A stretch of DNA of 64,000 nt from Molossus alvarezi (lineage: Eukaryota > Chordata > Mammalia > Chiroptera > Molossidae), in contig CM073887.1 of NCBI GenBank assembly GCA_037176705.1, positions 22,571,501-22,635,500 on the forward strand, given 5' to 3'. A model generated the notes under the pieces. That model ran no database searches, was not told the origin of the DNA, and saw nothing but the letters and a program-made list of their open reading frames with translations. The translations under genes were made by a program, and so were the position numbers. Shown piece after piece: positions 25,501 through 40,500 of the stretch (position 1 is its first letter; each line of letters starts with the position of its first letter).

Positions 25501-28500
25501 AAGTAATTAATTGCAACGTGTTAACTATGTAAATATCTTTGAAAACCAAGGCTTAAGTTTATTATACACATCTTCTTTAATAAACATATGGACAAACCTT
25601 CTCCACATCTGTATATCTGTTTCTATTGAAAATAATAGATCAGTGAGCAAACGCTGATGCATATGAGACCATTTGAACTCAGGAATACGAAACATAGTCG
25701 GTCTGGAATCCCTCCTCTGTCCATTAGCGACATCTGATGCTATCCCTTGCCCAGACTGTTTCTGTTGCCTTGATGTCTAACACAGAAAATTAAAAAAGTA
25801 ATGAAATAAGTTCAATTTCAAAGGAAGGCATTAATAAGTAATGTAATACCTTCTATGCAATTCATTTAACAAATACATTTTAAGATACTAAGGAACCAAA
25901 TTAGAGAAAAATCATCATGAATAACAACAGTAACAATACTTTAATACACACACACACATATTTTTATCCTCACGCAAGGACATTTTTTTCCATTTTTTTG
26001 TTCAGATAGAGTGGGAGGGAGAGAGAGGAAGAGACAGAGAGAGAGAGAAACATCAACGTGAAAGGGACACATCGAGTGGCTGCCACCTGCACAACCAACC
26101 AGGGCTGGGGACAAACTACAACCGAGGTACACGCCCTTAGCAGGAACCGAACCCAGGTCTCTCTGGACCACAGGCCAACACTCTAACTGCTGAGCCAAAC
26201 TGGACAGGGCAATACTTTAATATATTTTAAGCAGTAATAAAATATATGAAACTAGGACAATTCAACATAATGAGCTTGGAACCATGTTAATGTTACCACC
26301 AGCTAATGTAGCATTTTATAAAAAAAATGCAAGAAATTCTTTGTTTTGAATATTAGCATGAAAGAAAGGTAGTATCTGGATTATAAATTGGCTGGAATTA
26401 AGAACAAACAAAAATAAAGACAGCAGAATGAAGAACCAACCAACAAAACAAGGAGGGAGAGAGAAAAGAGTTTAATAAAGAGGGAAATGACAACATGCAA
26501 CCACCTGCTGTCTCGTGAATCATGCTGAGACTCTGGTGAAGGAGAAAGATCTCACAAAAGCCTCCCTCTTACAAACAGATTTCATGGAATAATTTTAAAC
26601 CACACACTTTATATAAAAAATTATACACTAGCAAGTGGTTCTGCAGGATGTAATCCTAGATTTTGTTGGAAAACTAATGTACTAACTATAATTGGGTTAT
26701 TTTAAAAAAGAGTAAAAGGCAATCATTTCCAATATTTGCTTTATAAACTATAATTATGCCAATCCTGAAAATTTAAAGTAGTAACTTTTGGTAATACTAT
26801 GATGAAAATAATAAAAACTGCCATTAAATGAACATAGAACAAGCCAAAGGCTGTGCTCAAGAAATATAATCTTTACATTCATTGTGCTTATATGATTACA
26901 AATAGAATACAATGAATTCAAAGCTAAAATAAAAGTATATACACTTGCTCTATATTGACTCATGCAAATACATTTCCAGAAGACAATGTAATTACCTCAA
27001 GCACAGGTTGAAGAGGTTGAGATGCCTCCACATTTGTACTGGCCTTCAGTTCCAGTCTCTCAGTATCTGTGGCAACACTGGAAACATCCAATTTAGCAAT
27101 CCTCTGCTCAGGAGTAGGAGACTCTAAAATATCACCATGAGCATCATTAATTACTTTGGTTTCTCTAGCCAAATTAGTTGTTTTCTTCCCTGCTTCCAGC
27201 ATCTGACCATTGTCTGATTGTACAGTTATTTGGGAAGCAGTAGTGTCTGGTGAGGTAGCTGAAGACCCTGAAGCTGTCATAGTCAAGATTTCAGAATCTT
27301 TAGAATCCTGAGTTTCAGTGTCAGTTTGCTTCTTACTTACAGGGTCATCCTCTTGAAATACTAATTTTTGGTCATTACTAAACATGTCCAGTCTTTCCTT
27401 TGCAGCTGGAGACAAGCTATTCTCTTGGAGCTCTGTGGGTAGACTGGTTTCCTCAGTAGGACTACTATCTACCTTCAGTTCTACATAATCATCATCATCT
27501 TCTTCTTCCTCTACTATAGACTTATCCAGTAATTCTGGTGCCTCTGAAGCATCCTCTTCTGAAGGGGAATTTACTGAAGCAGTTACTTCACTCACAGTCA
27601 TATCTTTGCCAATTGTTTTCAAAGTATTAGAAGAAACAGTCCCAGCTTCTATTATGTCAGAAGATCCTTCTAAAGATCCTGCATTCATTGTTTCATTCAT
27701 TGTTTCTTCTAAAGGGACTTCATCCAGTAACTCCTGATTTTCTTGCCCAGTTTTCCTTTCGTCATCAGGTGTCTTATGAGCCTGCAGTTCGACATTGGAT
27801 GCAGAGTCTGCAGAACGTATCTTCTCAATGCCTGACTTTTCATCACCATTGCTGGTGACGTGAGGAGACACAGGAGAACCCTTCCTATCTGATTGTTGGG
27901 ATCCTCCAGAAGGGACTGCTTGAACTGAACTTGAAGAACACTGCCCTATTTCTTCATCAACATTTCCTTGGTATTCCCTAAATATATTGGCAAGGTTTTC
28001 TTTGTGTATTTCAAAAGTGACCTACATGAAAGACAAATAATCAGTCAAAATAGGCACACACAAAAAAGAATAAAGCATGCAGGATATAAAATATATTTAA
28101 CAACTTTTCAAATACATAGTTTATGTAATACAATAAAACAATTTTCCTGTAATTTCTTATAAAATTATAAATAATTCAATCACAAAATTCTACACAGTCA
28201 AGAAAAATTATAGCTAATCTTAATGCTAACAGGTAGCATGGCATCAAATCACAATAAGAACATAGTTATTTAGACTATTCTTAAAGATGTATAGTGAAAG
28301 AACACCCTATTCCACTGGCATATATTAACTTGTACCAGGATCTAAGTATGTACCATGGAGAAGTGCTTGGTGAACTAGATAACACATTGTTTCACCTACA
28401 ATGAAAACTCATTTCCCCATGATTTATCCTCAGCAGAGATTAAAAACTATTAATTAATTATGCTCACAATTAGAGCAGAGCCCTATAAATTAAATTACTA

Positions 28501-31500
28501 AAATGTATTCTTACTAAGCTAAAAAATACAAATTCTTTTAGCAATATAAATAAAATTCAATCCTTCCCCAAAGACCAGCCATAATTTTCAAACTCTGGTC
28601 ACAAATGGTCTGAAAGTTCCAGTTAATCCATTTGTACACCCATTCATTATACTTGTATGTGACTTACTACTGTGTATTCAATACTGTCAACATCCCCACA
28701 TCACAGCCTTTTAACCAACTAAATGGAAAAAAATGATTAGAGAAAAAGTAAAAAAGAGAGTGCTGTGATTTTTTTTATATTACACTTTTTTTTTCATTTA
28801 TCTTCAGATGGAGTGGGAGAGAGGAAGGAGGAGAGAGACAAACATCAACGTGAGACACATTGAGTGGCTGCCACCCACACGACCCCAACTGGCCGGGGAC
28901 AAACTGCAACCGAGGTACATGCCCTTAGCGGGAACCAAACCCGGGACTCTCTGGTCCGCGGGCCGACACTCTAACCGCTAAGCCAAAATGGCCAGGGCAG
29001 TGCTGTGATTTCTTAATGCCCAAGGTTTATGATTTTTATCTCATCAAGAATTATCATCTTATAGCCAACCATTATTTGACTGTCACTGGTGTTTCGAAGG
29101 GAAATGACTCTCAAAAAAGTATAATACATGCAGAAAGTACAGGCACAATTAGTTTATAATAAGCACGAGAATTGTTTCCTCCTATAACTTAGATTATGCT
29201 GTATATATAGTAAATTGAACCTTTAGTCAACAGACCTTAATTGAAGCCTAGTATGGAAGGATGCTGGTAGATGATAAAATATTTTATGCCCAAAAATCTA
29301 TAGCCCTTTTTGAATCATAGGTGTGTATACACGTAGGTAAAAGGCAAATAAAAGTAAAAATAATACACAATGCACACATTTCCTTCTACAGCTATTAACT
29401 AGCCTTTAATCACAACATTCACAGTACATTCATGTCATAATGTGATACAGCTAAAAATAAAAATGTTTAGGCTCCTGTGGAGGGGACGGCAGGCTGCACC
29501 CACCCTGAACTTGCAGTGTCCTCCTCCTGGGGGAGCTGGAATTGGAGACTCTGGCGGAGATTGAGTGGCATGGCTCTGGTGTAGGGGCCACACCCCCCAT
29601 TGAGTTCCTGACCATGATGCCCCCAAGTAGGAGGCCCACTAGCCCCACCCTACGGAGCTCACGCCTTGTGGAAGAGTCTATGGGGCACAGCCAGCCTGGG
29701 CCCAACTCCAGTCTTTCTTCAGAAGGCTCTGGAGGAAGACCAGGCAACCTCAAGGGTGGCGGAAGAGTGGACAGGTAGAGATGGACCTCAGAAAACCTTG
29801 GGACTTTTATTGATCTGCCTCCATCTCAGAGCTGGAGGAACTTGACACAGTTTGGCCCCTCCCATGCACACACAGGCCCAGTAGACAGAGCCACAAAAAG
29901 TGAATAGTGTGGTAGCTCCAGACAGGTAGCCCAAGGCTGGTTACATGCAGCTTCTAACATCAACCTGCGCTGGAATCCTGCCAGTGTGGACCCAAAACCA
30001 GCACAAACACTGGTGAGGTTCAGACCACACCAGAGTTCGACCCAAATAGCCACACAAGTGGCACACCCTAAAGGGGATTCCAGTAGGCACCAGACTCTGC
30101 TGGGAACAAATCTGGATAAAAACCAGTACATGTATATAATGGATTGTACTGCCTCTCCATCTGTAGTCAAATCTATTCTAAATAGTGCTTTGTCTTTCCT
30201 AAGCAAACCAACTTGTTTACTGTTTCTTCTGGAAATGTGAATATTAAGAATGCTTTAAAAATTCTGAAGCTTAGTGTACTCCATTGCCTAAAAGCAAAAT
30301 TGCAAATAAGCTATTATCATTGCTGTTATCTTTTTTGATACTGTTTTCCTAATGGTATTTGTGCTGATAATTCCTAATTAATTACCAGATATTGTTCTAA
30401 ATTACCCAGCTAAAAGACTAGTCATTAATCTTCACAATCATTTGATAGCTAATCTATAGCTATTTGTAATGTTTGGAAAGCGATTCAAGGAACTACTAGC
30501 TAAAGATACTCATGAGCTAATAACTACAACATTTCTTTTGCCGTTACTTTCAACTTAATTAACACTCAAATGTACTAATTAGAAGATAAAAGATTAATAA
30601 AATACATCAAGAAATTAACATTTTAATAATATATTTAAATTTTTTAACCCATAAAAATTTAGACTTTAAAATGTCAGGCAATGTTTAGAAACAGGCATTC
30701 TTTTTTAAGCAAATGCATCTTTTTCATTGTATGTTATTTTCCTATGGAAATACAAGCTGAATATGATATGCTAACTTCTAACTCTTAGGTTACCAACCTT
30801 CCCACAGTTGATAAATAAGATTTATCTTTAAAAACAGCTGAATCTTCCCATATGGGATAGCATCCATAAGCATAGCTCACAGGGATTAAGACCACACAAA
30901 ATATCTTTTACAAAGACTCTGATCCAATACCTTACAACAACAATGGTATAAGGTAACATGTAATAGTTAAGATCAAATTATAAAATATTTATATGTTTAT
31001 ACAAATTTACTGATCTATTTTATGCAAAGCACTTTGGTCACAAATCTAAATGCTCTGGTTCCAACCTAAACTCTTAAATACTCTCCTAATATAACCTGAC
31101 TGGAAGAATAAAGTCTATGCTATCGCAAGAGGATTAGTTATGAAAATAACATCCTAAATTCAACAACAAAGGGAAAGAATCTCATGAGGAAAACAAATCG
31201 TATACATAATAAGTATATACAGTCATCATGTAATTAAACTTAACATTCTTGAATAGGTAGCATATTTTGATGGGGTCCAGAAGACAGGACCCCAAAGTAT
31301 ATCATGTTGGTATACTGAATTATTTTAAGATGAAGGAATTTGAGAAACAGCACATGTAGGAAGAACTCTGACCCCTCCATCCTCACCTGAAGCAGATCAC
31401 AGATTTTAAAAATATCAGCTCCACCAATTTTTCCAAATGAAATTTTGGAGAATGCCAAAATATGAAAAGTAAGCTTGAATCATTCATTCAATCACTCCTT

Positions 31501-34500
31501 CCTAGAATTACAAGTGGTCTGATAGCATCCAATATTAATTACATCAAAGCAATGGCTTTTAACTTTACTTCTCCATAGTATGATGCACTATATATACACT
31601 TAATAACATGCAACCATTAAAATTCATGTGAGAAAACAACAAAAACCAGACTCACAGAAACAGAGATCAAACAAACGGTTGGCAGAAGGGAAGAAGGTTA
31701 AGTGAAAAATGTGAACAGAAATATAGTTGGTAATATTGTGGTAAGTTTGCATGGTGATACATGATTACTAGAATTAGTGTGTTTGGTGACACTATAAGGT
31801 ACATAAATGTCAAATCGCTGCAGTGTACACCTGAAACTAATAAAATGTTGTGTACCAACTACACTGAAATAAAAATTTTAAAAAAACAACTAAATTACCC
31901 AATGCTACTAAAGCTTTGGAAGGAACAAGTAGATACATGACTGGTAACAACATAGTGGTAGAGTTCTAAAAGGGAATGCAGCAGTGCATACCAAAAGCAA
32001 CAAAAATATAAAAATACCTCTTGGCACCTTGGAAACTAAGCTAACAAGGAATAAGGGACATGAGAAAAGGAATAAGTAACTATTTCACCAGTCCCTCTAT
32101 CCTCCAGGTACTAAGGCACTATACATTCATCACTCTCTTTTACTTCTGATGAATGAATTAAGTCAGAGAAGTTGCCCCGGCAGGTTTTTCTCAGTGGTTA
32201 GAGCATTAGCCCGTTGACCAGAGTCTTGGGTTTGATTCTAGTCAAGGGCACAAACCTTGGCTGCAGTTTAGTCCCTGGCCATGGTGGGGGTTGTGTGAGA
32301 GGCAACCAATCGATGTGTCTCTCTCACATCGATGTTTCTCTTTCCCGCCCTCCCTCCCTCCCACTCTATCTGAAGATAAATGGAAAAATATCCTTGGGTG
32401 AGGATTAAAAAATAAAAGTCATCTAAGTTTAATAAGGTGCCCAAGTTCTTCCACAGGTAGTTAAATCCAGGATTTCCTGAGTCCAAAGTTTTTTCCACTA
32501 CAACACAATAACTGCCTAAACATAGCATCATGGGTATACAGATTTTTCTAGAAATGTTCTATAACAGGGGCCTGTAAACTACAGTGTCCATACTAAATCC
32601 AGCTGCAGTCTATTGTTCTAAATAAAGCTTTATTAAAACACACAAAAATAGCCCTAGCCGGTTTGGCTCAGCAGTTGGAGCGTTGGCCTGCAGACCAATG
32701 AGTTATGGGTTCAATTCCAGTCAAGGGCATGTACCTCGGTTGTGATTCGTCCTGGCCTTGGTTGGGTCACGCAGGAGGCAACCAGTCGATGTGGCTCTAT
32801 CACACTGATGTTTCTCTCTGTCTCTCTCTCCCTCCCTTCCTCCCTCCCACTCCAGCTAATGATAAATAGAAAAATATCTTCGGGTGAGGAATAAAAAAAA
32901 ATTTACACACACACACACATGCACACAAAAATACAATTCATATAAGAAGCATATCATTAAATGAAACTATTGTAAATCACTGTGATGATCACATTGTAAG
33001 GTATATAAATGCCGAATTGCTACACTGTACACCTGAAATTAATACAATATTGTGTACCAACTACACTTAAATAAAAATTAATTTATGATAGTTTTTGTAA
33101 GAAAATTATATGTATGTATATATTTATGCATATAACATAACAGAAGACTGAAAAGTCTTGCACCAAAATGTTAATATTAAGTCATACACAGGTGAGTGGA
33201 TAATGGCGGATTCTTTGTTTTTGTGTGTATATATTTGTACTAGGTTCCAAATTTCCTACAATGAGCACATATTACTTTATAAAGTAAAAAATAACAATAA
33301 ATACCATTTGGTAAAAAAAAATAAAGTTAAAGAATACTTTAACAAGTGTAAATTGATGACAATTCCTAAAATGTAGAAATTTATATTTAAATATGCAGCT
33401 TTTAAGTCAACCCATGAATCAAGAGGTCCCCAGTTCGAATCTCAGTCAGGACACACGCCCAGGCTGTAGGCCGAATCCCTGGTGGAGGCCTTGCAGGAAG
33501 CAGCCAATCAATGTTCACTTTCATCAATGTTTCTCTCTCTCTCTCCCCCTCTCCCACTCTCTCTAAAAAAAATCAATAAAGAAAAAAAAATTTAATAACA
33601 ATGTCTAAAAATAAATAAAATATGTAGCTTTTAAATTTATTATATAGCTACCACAAACACATGAATAACTGATATATGCCAGTTTATAGCTTGTGATTTT
33701 TTAAAATATTTTTAAGAAACCACTTAGAAAATTCTAATAAAACTGACTTCCACCTGCTTTTTATCCAACCTAAATTGTATTTTCTTCTGATATAAAATAA
33801 CTGACATTTATGTTTAAGCCATTTTATCACATTGGTAACAGAAAGTATAATCTTAAGATATTTCAAATATAATCCAAATTAATTAAACAACTTGACTCAA
33901 ACTAATCATATGAGGAAAATCATAAAACATACTGTGTTTTTAACTCAAGTGTGAGTACATTTATTTGTTGATTATTTTAAGTCAGAGCCCATTCTAAACT
34001 TATGGTAATATAGGTCTAGATAAAATACAGTATCTAAAGTTAGTAGTTTTATTTGTTTAGAAAAAATTTTTGAACCGTTCTCCTAATTCAGAATATATTA
34101 AATGACTTAATTTAAATTGTAATCAATGAATAGAAGAATGTTAACAGACCAAATGAAAAGAGTATTATTTAATTACTCAACATAATATTCCATATGAAAC
34201 ATATAAAAAGAAAAAGGCAAACGCTAAAAACCTAAAGAACTGCCCTAGCTGGTTTTGCTCAGTGGTTAGAGCATCAGCCTGCGGTCCAGAGAGACTCGGG
34301 TTCGGTTCCCACCAAGGGCACATACCTCGGTTGCAGTTTATCCCCGGCCCTGGTTGGTTGTGCGGGTGGCAGCCACTAGATGTGTCCCTTTCACATCGAT
34401 GTTTCTCTCTCTCTTCCTCTCTCTCTCTCCCTCTGCCTGAACAAAAAATGGAAAAATGTCCTCGGGTGAGGAAGATAAAAAAAAAAAAAAAAAACCTAAA

Positions 34501-37500
34501 GAACTCCCAAGAAAATAATGGAATTAAAAGATTACTGGTAACAGGTACACACCTGAAACCTTCTGACCAAGTAACCAACACATGCAGTTACATCAGAAGA
34601 GCCTATTACTGTTTATAAAATCTGGTTCAGCTGTTGGAGGAGAGGGACACAGTGACAAACAGTTTCCCTGCCACAAAGGTGGCAGGAAATCTATCAAAGT
34701 GGACAATAAAATTGCAATTGAGTTTCTTTGGCTTTTTATAGCAGCTGAATGTATCCTGGTGTAACTCTGCAAAAGCTATCCAATTCTGTAACATTAGTTT
34801 TTAACCAGTTCTTTATCAAGACCATATTATAACTCTGAGATAGTAAGATTTAAAATGGCTTTTTTTAAAAAAGAATCATTTCAGTATCATGTGCATGAAA
34901 ATATTTATAAAGCTTTAGAATGAATATTTTCAGAGGAAAAAATTTTATTCCAATAATTTCAGCAGAATTTTAACAGCATGCTACAAATTGTTCACCTAAT
35001 TATGGAAACATTTCAGCTCCACCCTAAACATCGTTAAATATTGATTTGAAGACTCTTAAAGTATAAGTTGTGCATTTTTATTTTAAAAATAGTTGTCAAG
35101 ATATTAAAATTCCAAAATAACTAACATAGCAATGCTCAAATAAATTACTTGGTACAAACTTATGAAACAGAAAAGATTTTGGTCAATAAAGAAAATCCAC
35201 ACAAACAAATCTAAAGGACATTTATTAAACATTAAAATTAAAGGTAAAAACCATAGGAATAAATGTGTAACTTTAAAATTTTCTTAACCCCCTCAATAGA
35301 GTTAAGTAAAGCTTTAGCATTTATTTTTTAAAATATACTTTAACAGGAAAAAGTGATAGGTCCATATATAAAATTATTCCATAATTAATCTAATCAGCAT
35401 TTATTCCACTTTATAATTGTAATCCTAAAACTTGAGTCAAAGACTGGTTCTCAGCCCAACTTAGGCAAAAGAGGCCTCTCCATAAAGCAACTCTTTTCTT
35501 TGCAAAGGTTTTAATATCTGTTTAAAGTTCTATGTCACTAGAGTAAAGAAAAATATAAACTGATTAATCAAAACTATATAAATACCATGCGAAATAGAAA
35601 GCCTACTCTGGATTTGTTGAGTATAAACTGAGTCTAAAAAATACTGATTGCAAATAATGCATTAAAACAGTACTTCAGCCCTGGCCAGTTTGGCTCAGCG
35701 GTTGGAGCATCAGCCTGTGGTCCAGAGACCCAGGTTTGGTTTCCGCTAAGGGCGTGTACCTCGGTTGCAGTTTTTCCCTGGCCCTGGCTGGTCATGTGGG
35801 TGGCAGCCACTCGATGTATCACTTTCACGTCGATGTTTTTCTCTCTCTCTTCCTCTCTCCATCCCACTCTGTCTTAACAAAAAATGGAAAAATGTCCTTG
35901 GGTGAGGATAAAAAAAAAAGTACTTCATATTTCTTCCTTTACATTCTCTGCACTGTAACATATGCTCCTAGAAAGACAAAAAAGGTTTACCTTTTTTTTT
36001 TTTTTTTTTTAATGTATTAAAGGATCTTCACTGGGTCCATATTTAATTTACATAGTATTCCTCTACTCTCCATAGTTCTAAAGAGTATATCGTATTACAT
36101 TAGCAGCTTAGTACATGAAAGTGGGAAGCAGAGAATTTTATAACAGTTAGTAAAAATAATTCCCCATACACTAGAGTGCATAAGAAGGGCTTTTTAAAAA
36201 TACAGATTTCTGGGTACATCCCATGAAATTCAAACTGAGATTCTAAGGGGGTTCATAATAAAATGCACATCCCAAGTTACTCTGATGAGGTAGTCCCCAA
36301 ATCATCCTGTGTATGACTGTGACCTGGATAATTTAAAGACAGCTGCTGCAACTGTTCCTTGGATCCCATGTGAGAGAAGACCGAGACACTAAGGCATCCA
36401 CAGGTGGCATGGTGTCACATGACAGCTGAACCAAACAGCCCCAAACAACAACGTAGTTCTTCCTTCTCCTTCCTGTAACAAATATTTAATGTTCAGCTGC
36501 CAAGTAACTCAGCACTATTCACAGTTCCATGGGAGATATAAAGAAGTGTAACACCTTTCGCACCCCTGCTAAAGAGAGCTTACAATTAACAGCCAAAATA
36601 AGAAATCACTTATAACCAAGAATACATAATGAGGGGTATTACAGAGTCACACAAGGTTAAATGCCAGTCTGCATTTGCTGTGTTACCCATTACTGTTCTT
36701 CTTCACGTAGATTACATACTTATTCCTTCCTGCCTTGTTTTTCAGTTTCTCATACATATGTTATCTCCCATATTACCCAGTAACTTCTTCTAGGATTAAG
36801 ATCTGTTCCTGACTCACTTTCCATAGTGATTAGAAGGTACTCAAACGGAAGATTTAAAAAACTAAAAGGAATAAATTGAAAGGAAAAAAGAAAGAGGAAA
36901 GATAAAGGTAGAAATGGAAAGAAAGAATATGGGCAACTGGAGTTAAACCTTGGCATACAGTGACTGAAAATAAATGAGAGAGTCCACCCCGTGTTGACGA
37001 ACCGAGATGGGGGGGGAACAGAGATAAAACACAGATTCACTAAGGACAGAACAGAGAAAAAGATAAATATATTGGGGGGAGGCAGAAGGCAGGGGTACAG
37101 AATGGATGCAGGGGAAAACAGAGGAAGAAAAATAGAGGAATAGGAAAGGGGGAGATAGTGGCTCAGAGAAGAAAAAAGAACAAGTAAAGAGGGAGAGAGG
37201 TAGCTAGGCAGTGATGGATGGTAGCCACAGTCAATAGCCAGGGAAAGGGGTGTATAAAACTGATTAGTTACACTTTGGGGAGGCAGAGAAGGTAGGAGGA
37301 GAGAGGGAACATGGAAATGAAGGGAGAGAGGGAAAGGAAGAGGGGCAAGGAGGGCACTGGGAGGGGAAAATGAGAAGGGGGAAGGAGGGGGTGAGAGATA
37401 CTTAAAGAGATAGCAAGAAAAAATTAAGTGCTGTGAATTCATTCAGGATGACATGGCCTGAGAGTACCAAAAACTGTCACATAGCAGTGATTTAACTAGC

Positions 37501-40500
37501 AAAGTCCTTTAAAATGTAAAGGATTTGGGTAGGTACAATGGAGCACAAAGTGCATGTCATGAATAAACAAAAATAAAGATTTAACAAAGCATGATACATT
37601 TTAGAAGTCTAGAACCAACACAGCCAGAGTGAAGATTCTGGGCAAGGAAAATAATGGAGGGTGAAGTAGGAAATACTTTTTTTCAAAAGAAACAGTAAAA
37701 TATTAGGTACAAATTATTTTGCAAAAAAAAAATCTTATTTGCTTTCTAAGATTAGAACAAGTGTTTATGGATGTGAGTAACATTATATGTTATTTTTAGC
37801 TTAAAAAATCTAGAGGAAAATAATACCTAGGTCTACTGACCATCAGAAATGTCCAGAGTAGAAGTGATCTGGACATGCATGAAAATTTAGAAATCATTAA
37901 GAAAAACTTCGAAGCAAATAAAAGATAAAACCTTGCAAAAATAAGAAATCTAACAGTATCAAGGGTTAGAGTAGACCATTACTTAGGACCCAGCAATTCT
38001 ACTCCTACTTACACATCCGAGAGCAGTGTTTTTTTTTTTTAATTGAGAATAATTCAGTTGGCAGATCATGGAATCTCTTACTAAGACATCAGCAGCAATT
38101 TTAAATGAAAAAGAAAAGTAAGAGTGCATCACTACACACAAGATTTAATAAGGGTAAATATTGTATCATAAAACCTGTTTCAGGTGTGTGGAGGAAAAGG
38201 GGGGGGGCAGTGTGTGCATACATACTTGGTCACAATAAATGTCTTTTATTTATAAAAAGCCAGAGTTATAAAGAGTTTGAAAATGACACCTCTATTAAAA
38301 CCTTTGTCTCTGAGCACCTGAGTTATTCATAGCATTGAAAATGAATGAACCAAAGCTATATTACAATAAAAATTAAAAACGCGCCCTGGCCGGTTTGGCT
38401 CAGTGTTAGAGCATCAGCCCATGCACCAGAGAGACCCAGGTTCAGTTCCCACTAAGGGCACGTATCTCGGTTACAGTTTGTCCCTAGCCCAGGTTGGTCG
38501 TTTGGATGACAACCATTTGATGTGTCTCTCTCACATAGATGGTTCTCTCTGTCTCTTCCTCCCTCCCTCCCTCCCACTCTATCTGAAGATAAATGCAAAA
38601 AAATGTCCTCAGGTGAGGATAAAAAAAAATTTAAAAACACATAGTTTGACAGAAAAAGATTAAAGCACAGAAAAGTCCATGCAGCATGACATCATTTTCA
38701 TGAAATATAATAGACAACATTAGATAATATACTATTTAGAAATACACATTTAGTTTTTTAAAGAAGGACAAGATACACACACTGGTCAAACTGGCAATTA
38801 GGTTTGGAGTCGGAGTGGGTGTTGGATAAGAGAACCACACAGGCCCTGGCCAGTTTGGCTCAGAGGTTGGAGCATCAGCCTGCGGTCCAGAGAGACCGGG
38901 GTTCAGTTCCTGCCAAGGGTGCGTACCTCCGTTGCAGTTTGTCCCTGGCCCTGGATGGTCGTGTGGGTGGCAGCCACTCTATGTGTCCCTTTCACGTCAA
39001 TGTTTCTCTCTCTCTTCCTCTCTCTCCCTCCCACTCTACCTGAACAAAAAAATGGAAAATGTCCTCGGGTGAGGATAAAAAAAATAAATAAAAAAAAGAA
39101 ATAGAGAACCACACAGCATGTTCTTAAGTTGGACAGTCACAATTCCTCCTTTTTAACACTTCATAGCAGCGATTTTCAACTGGAGTGCCACAAGAGTTTT
39201 TAAAACTTGCAATACCTGACTATTTAGTCAAGGGTACTGACCTCTTTTCCCTTAGATTATCAAATTTAAAAATGACAACAGCCAACAAAATAGCCGTCCG
39301 CAGTGAATGAAACAAAGTCTACCTATTTTTTTGTCAGATTGGCAAAAAATATATTCTTTGGTGTGCTGCAGAATTTTAGTAATTACTTCATGGGTGCCAG
39401 GAATGAAAAAGATTGAAATTGCTGCTGCATAGCAATATATGTTATACAAATATTTTTAGGTGAATTGAGTCTTTATTTTAAATGTTGTATTTATATCACA
39501 CATGAAGTGACCTGGGCACAAACTAGCGTGCTGGCAGTAAGAAGGAAAACAGAAGGATGAATAAGAGAAATGACAGAGCTATCACAAAGGAAAATAGTCA
39601 CTGAGCATTTAATTCTATTTTTTTTATTTCACTCATTAACTCTTAACCTCAACTATGTATACAGATACACATTTACCATTTCTAGATTAGACACTGATTG
39701 TTAAGAAAAGTTGAAAAACTTGCCTGAGTTTACAAAACTAAAAATTACTATAAATCAGAATTTAAACCCAGAACTAGCCAGTCTCCAAAGCCCAAGTTTT
39801 TCTCATTACTTATGCAAATGAACTGACAACTGGGTATAAATGTTTAGTAATAATTGCTCAAAAGCACCTGAGAGATCTCCTAGCCCAACCTCTTTCTTTT
39901 GTAGATAGGAAATTCAAAGATACTAAGCTATTAGCCCCAAATACCCTGTGACTGAAGCAGTTCGTAAGCTTTTTGGTCTTAGAATCCTTTATACTCTTAA
40001 ACAGCACAGAGGCCCCACAAAAACCTTTTATTTATTTGGGGTACATCTATTACTACTTATATTAGAAATTAAAACTAATAAATACTACAAATGAATTAAG
40101 AAATTTACAAATACATTAATAAACCCATTATGCTAGTAAAAATAACATTTTTTGAAAAATGACAATTTTTCAAAATAAAATAATGAGAAGTGTTATTTCA
40201 CATTTTTGTATATTTAAATTATGGCTTAACAGAAGACTGTTGCATTCTAATATCGAGTTTTGTATTCAATCGAATGAATTATATTGTTTTCACTGAAGTA
40301 TATAAAAAAAAAAATCCACCCTCAAATAGATACGTAGTTAGAAAATGAGGACCATACACACTCCCTGAACAAGTCTCCAGGGCTCTCGCGGTCTTCAGGC
40401 TGTACATTAAGGATTACTGCTCTAAAGGTTATAGTCCTCTTTCTTCCTAAGGACTTGAACAAACTACAGTGTATACAAAAAGTACTGAATTAACATACAC

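Larger units (their letters stand above)
24224..26995. other. Three short LRBA introns (365, 855 and 1219 nt) between exons
   Basis: 24224-24588, 24743-25597 and 25777-26995. The only recognised element is a minus-strand SINE at 25960-26210 with an adjacent CA repeat. Confidence 0.75.

Noticed and set aside
26960..27871. 303-codon ORF as a separate intronless gene
   Set aside because: It is the inside of the LRBA 1026-nt exon; coding continues upstream to the acceptor at 28021.
29542..29778. Plus-strand ORF as a real gene
   Set aside because: Opens with TTG, is preceded by stops, and has no promoter, splice or family evidence; kept only as part of the GC-rich block.
36750..37442. 230-codon minus-strand ORF
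   Set aside because: It is the complement of a purine tract; the product is low-complexity Ser/Pro/Leu/Phe and has no splice or family signature.
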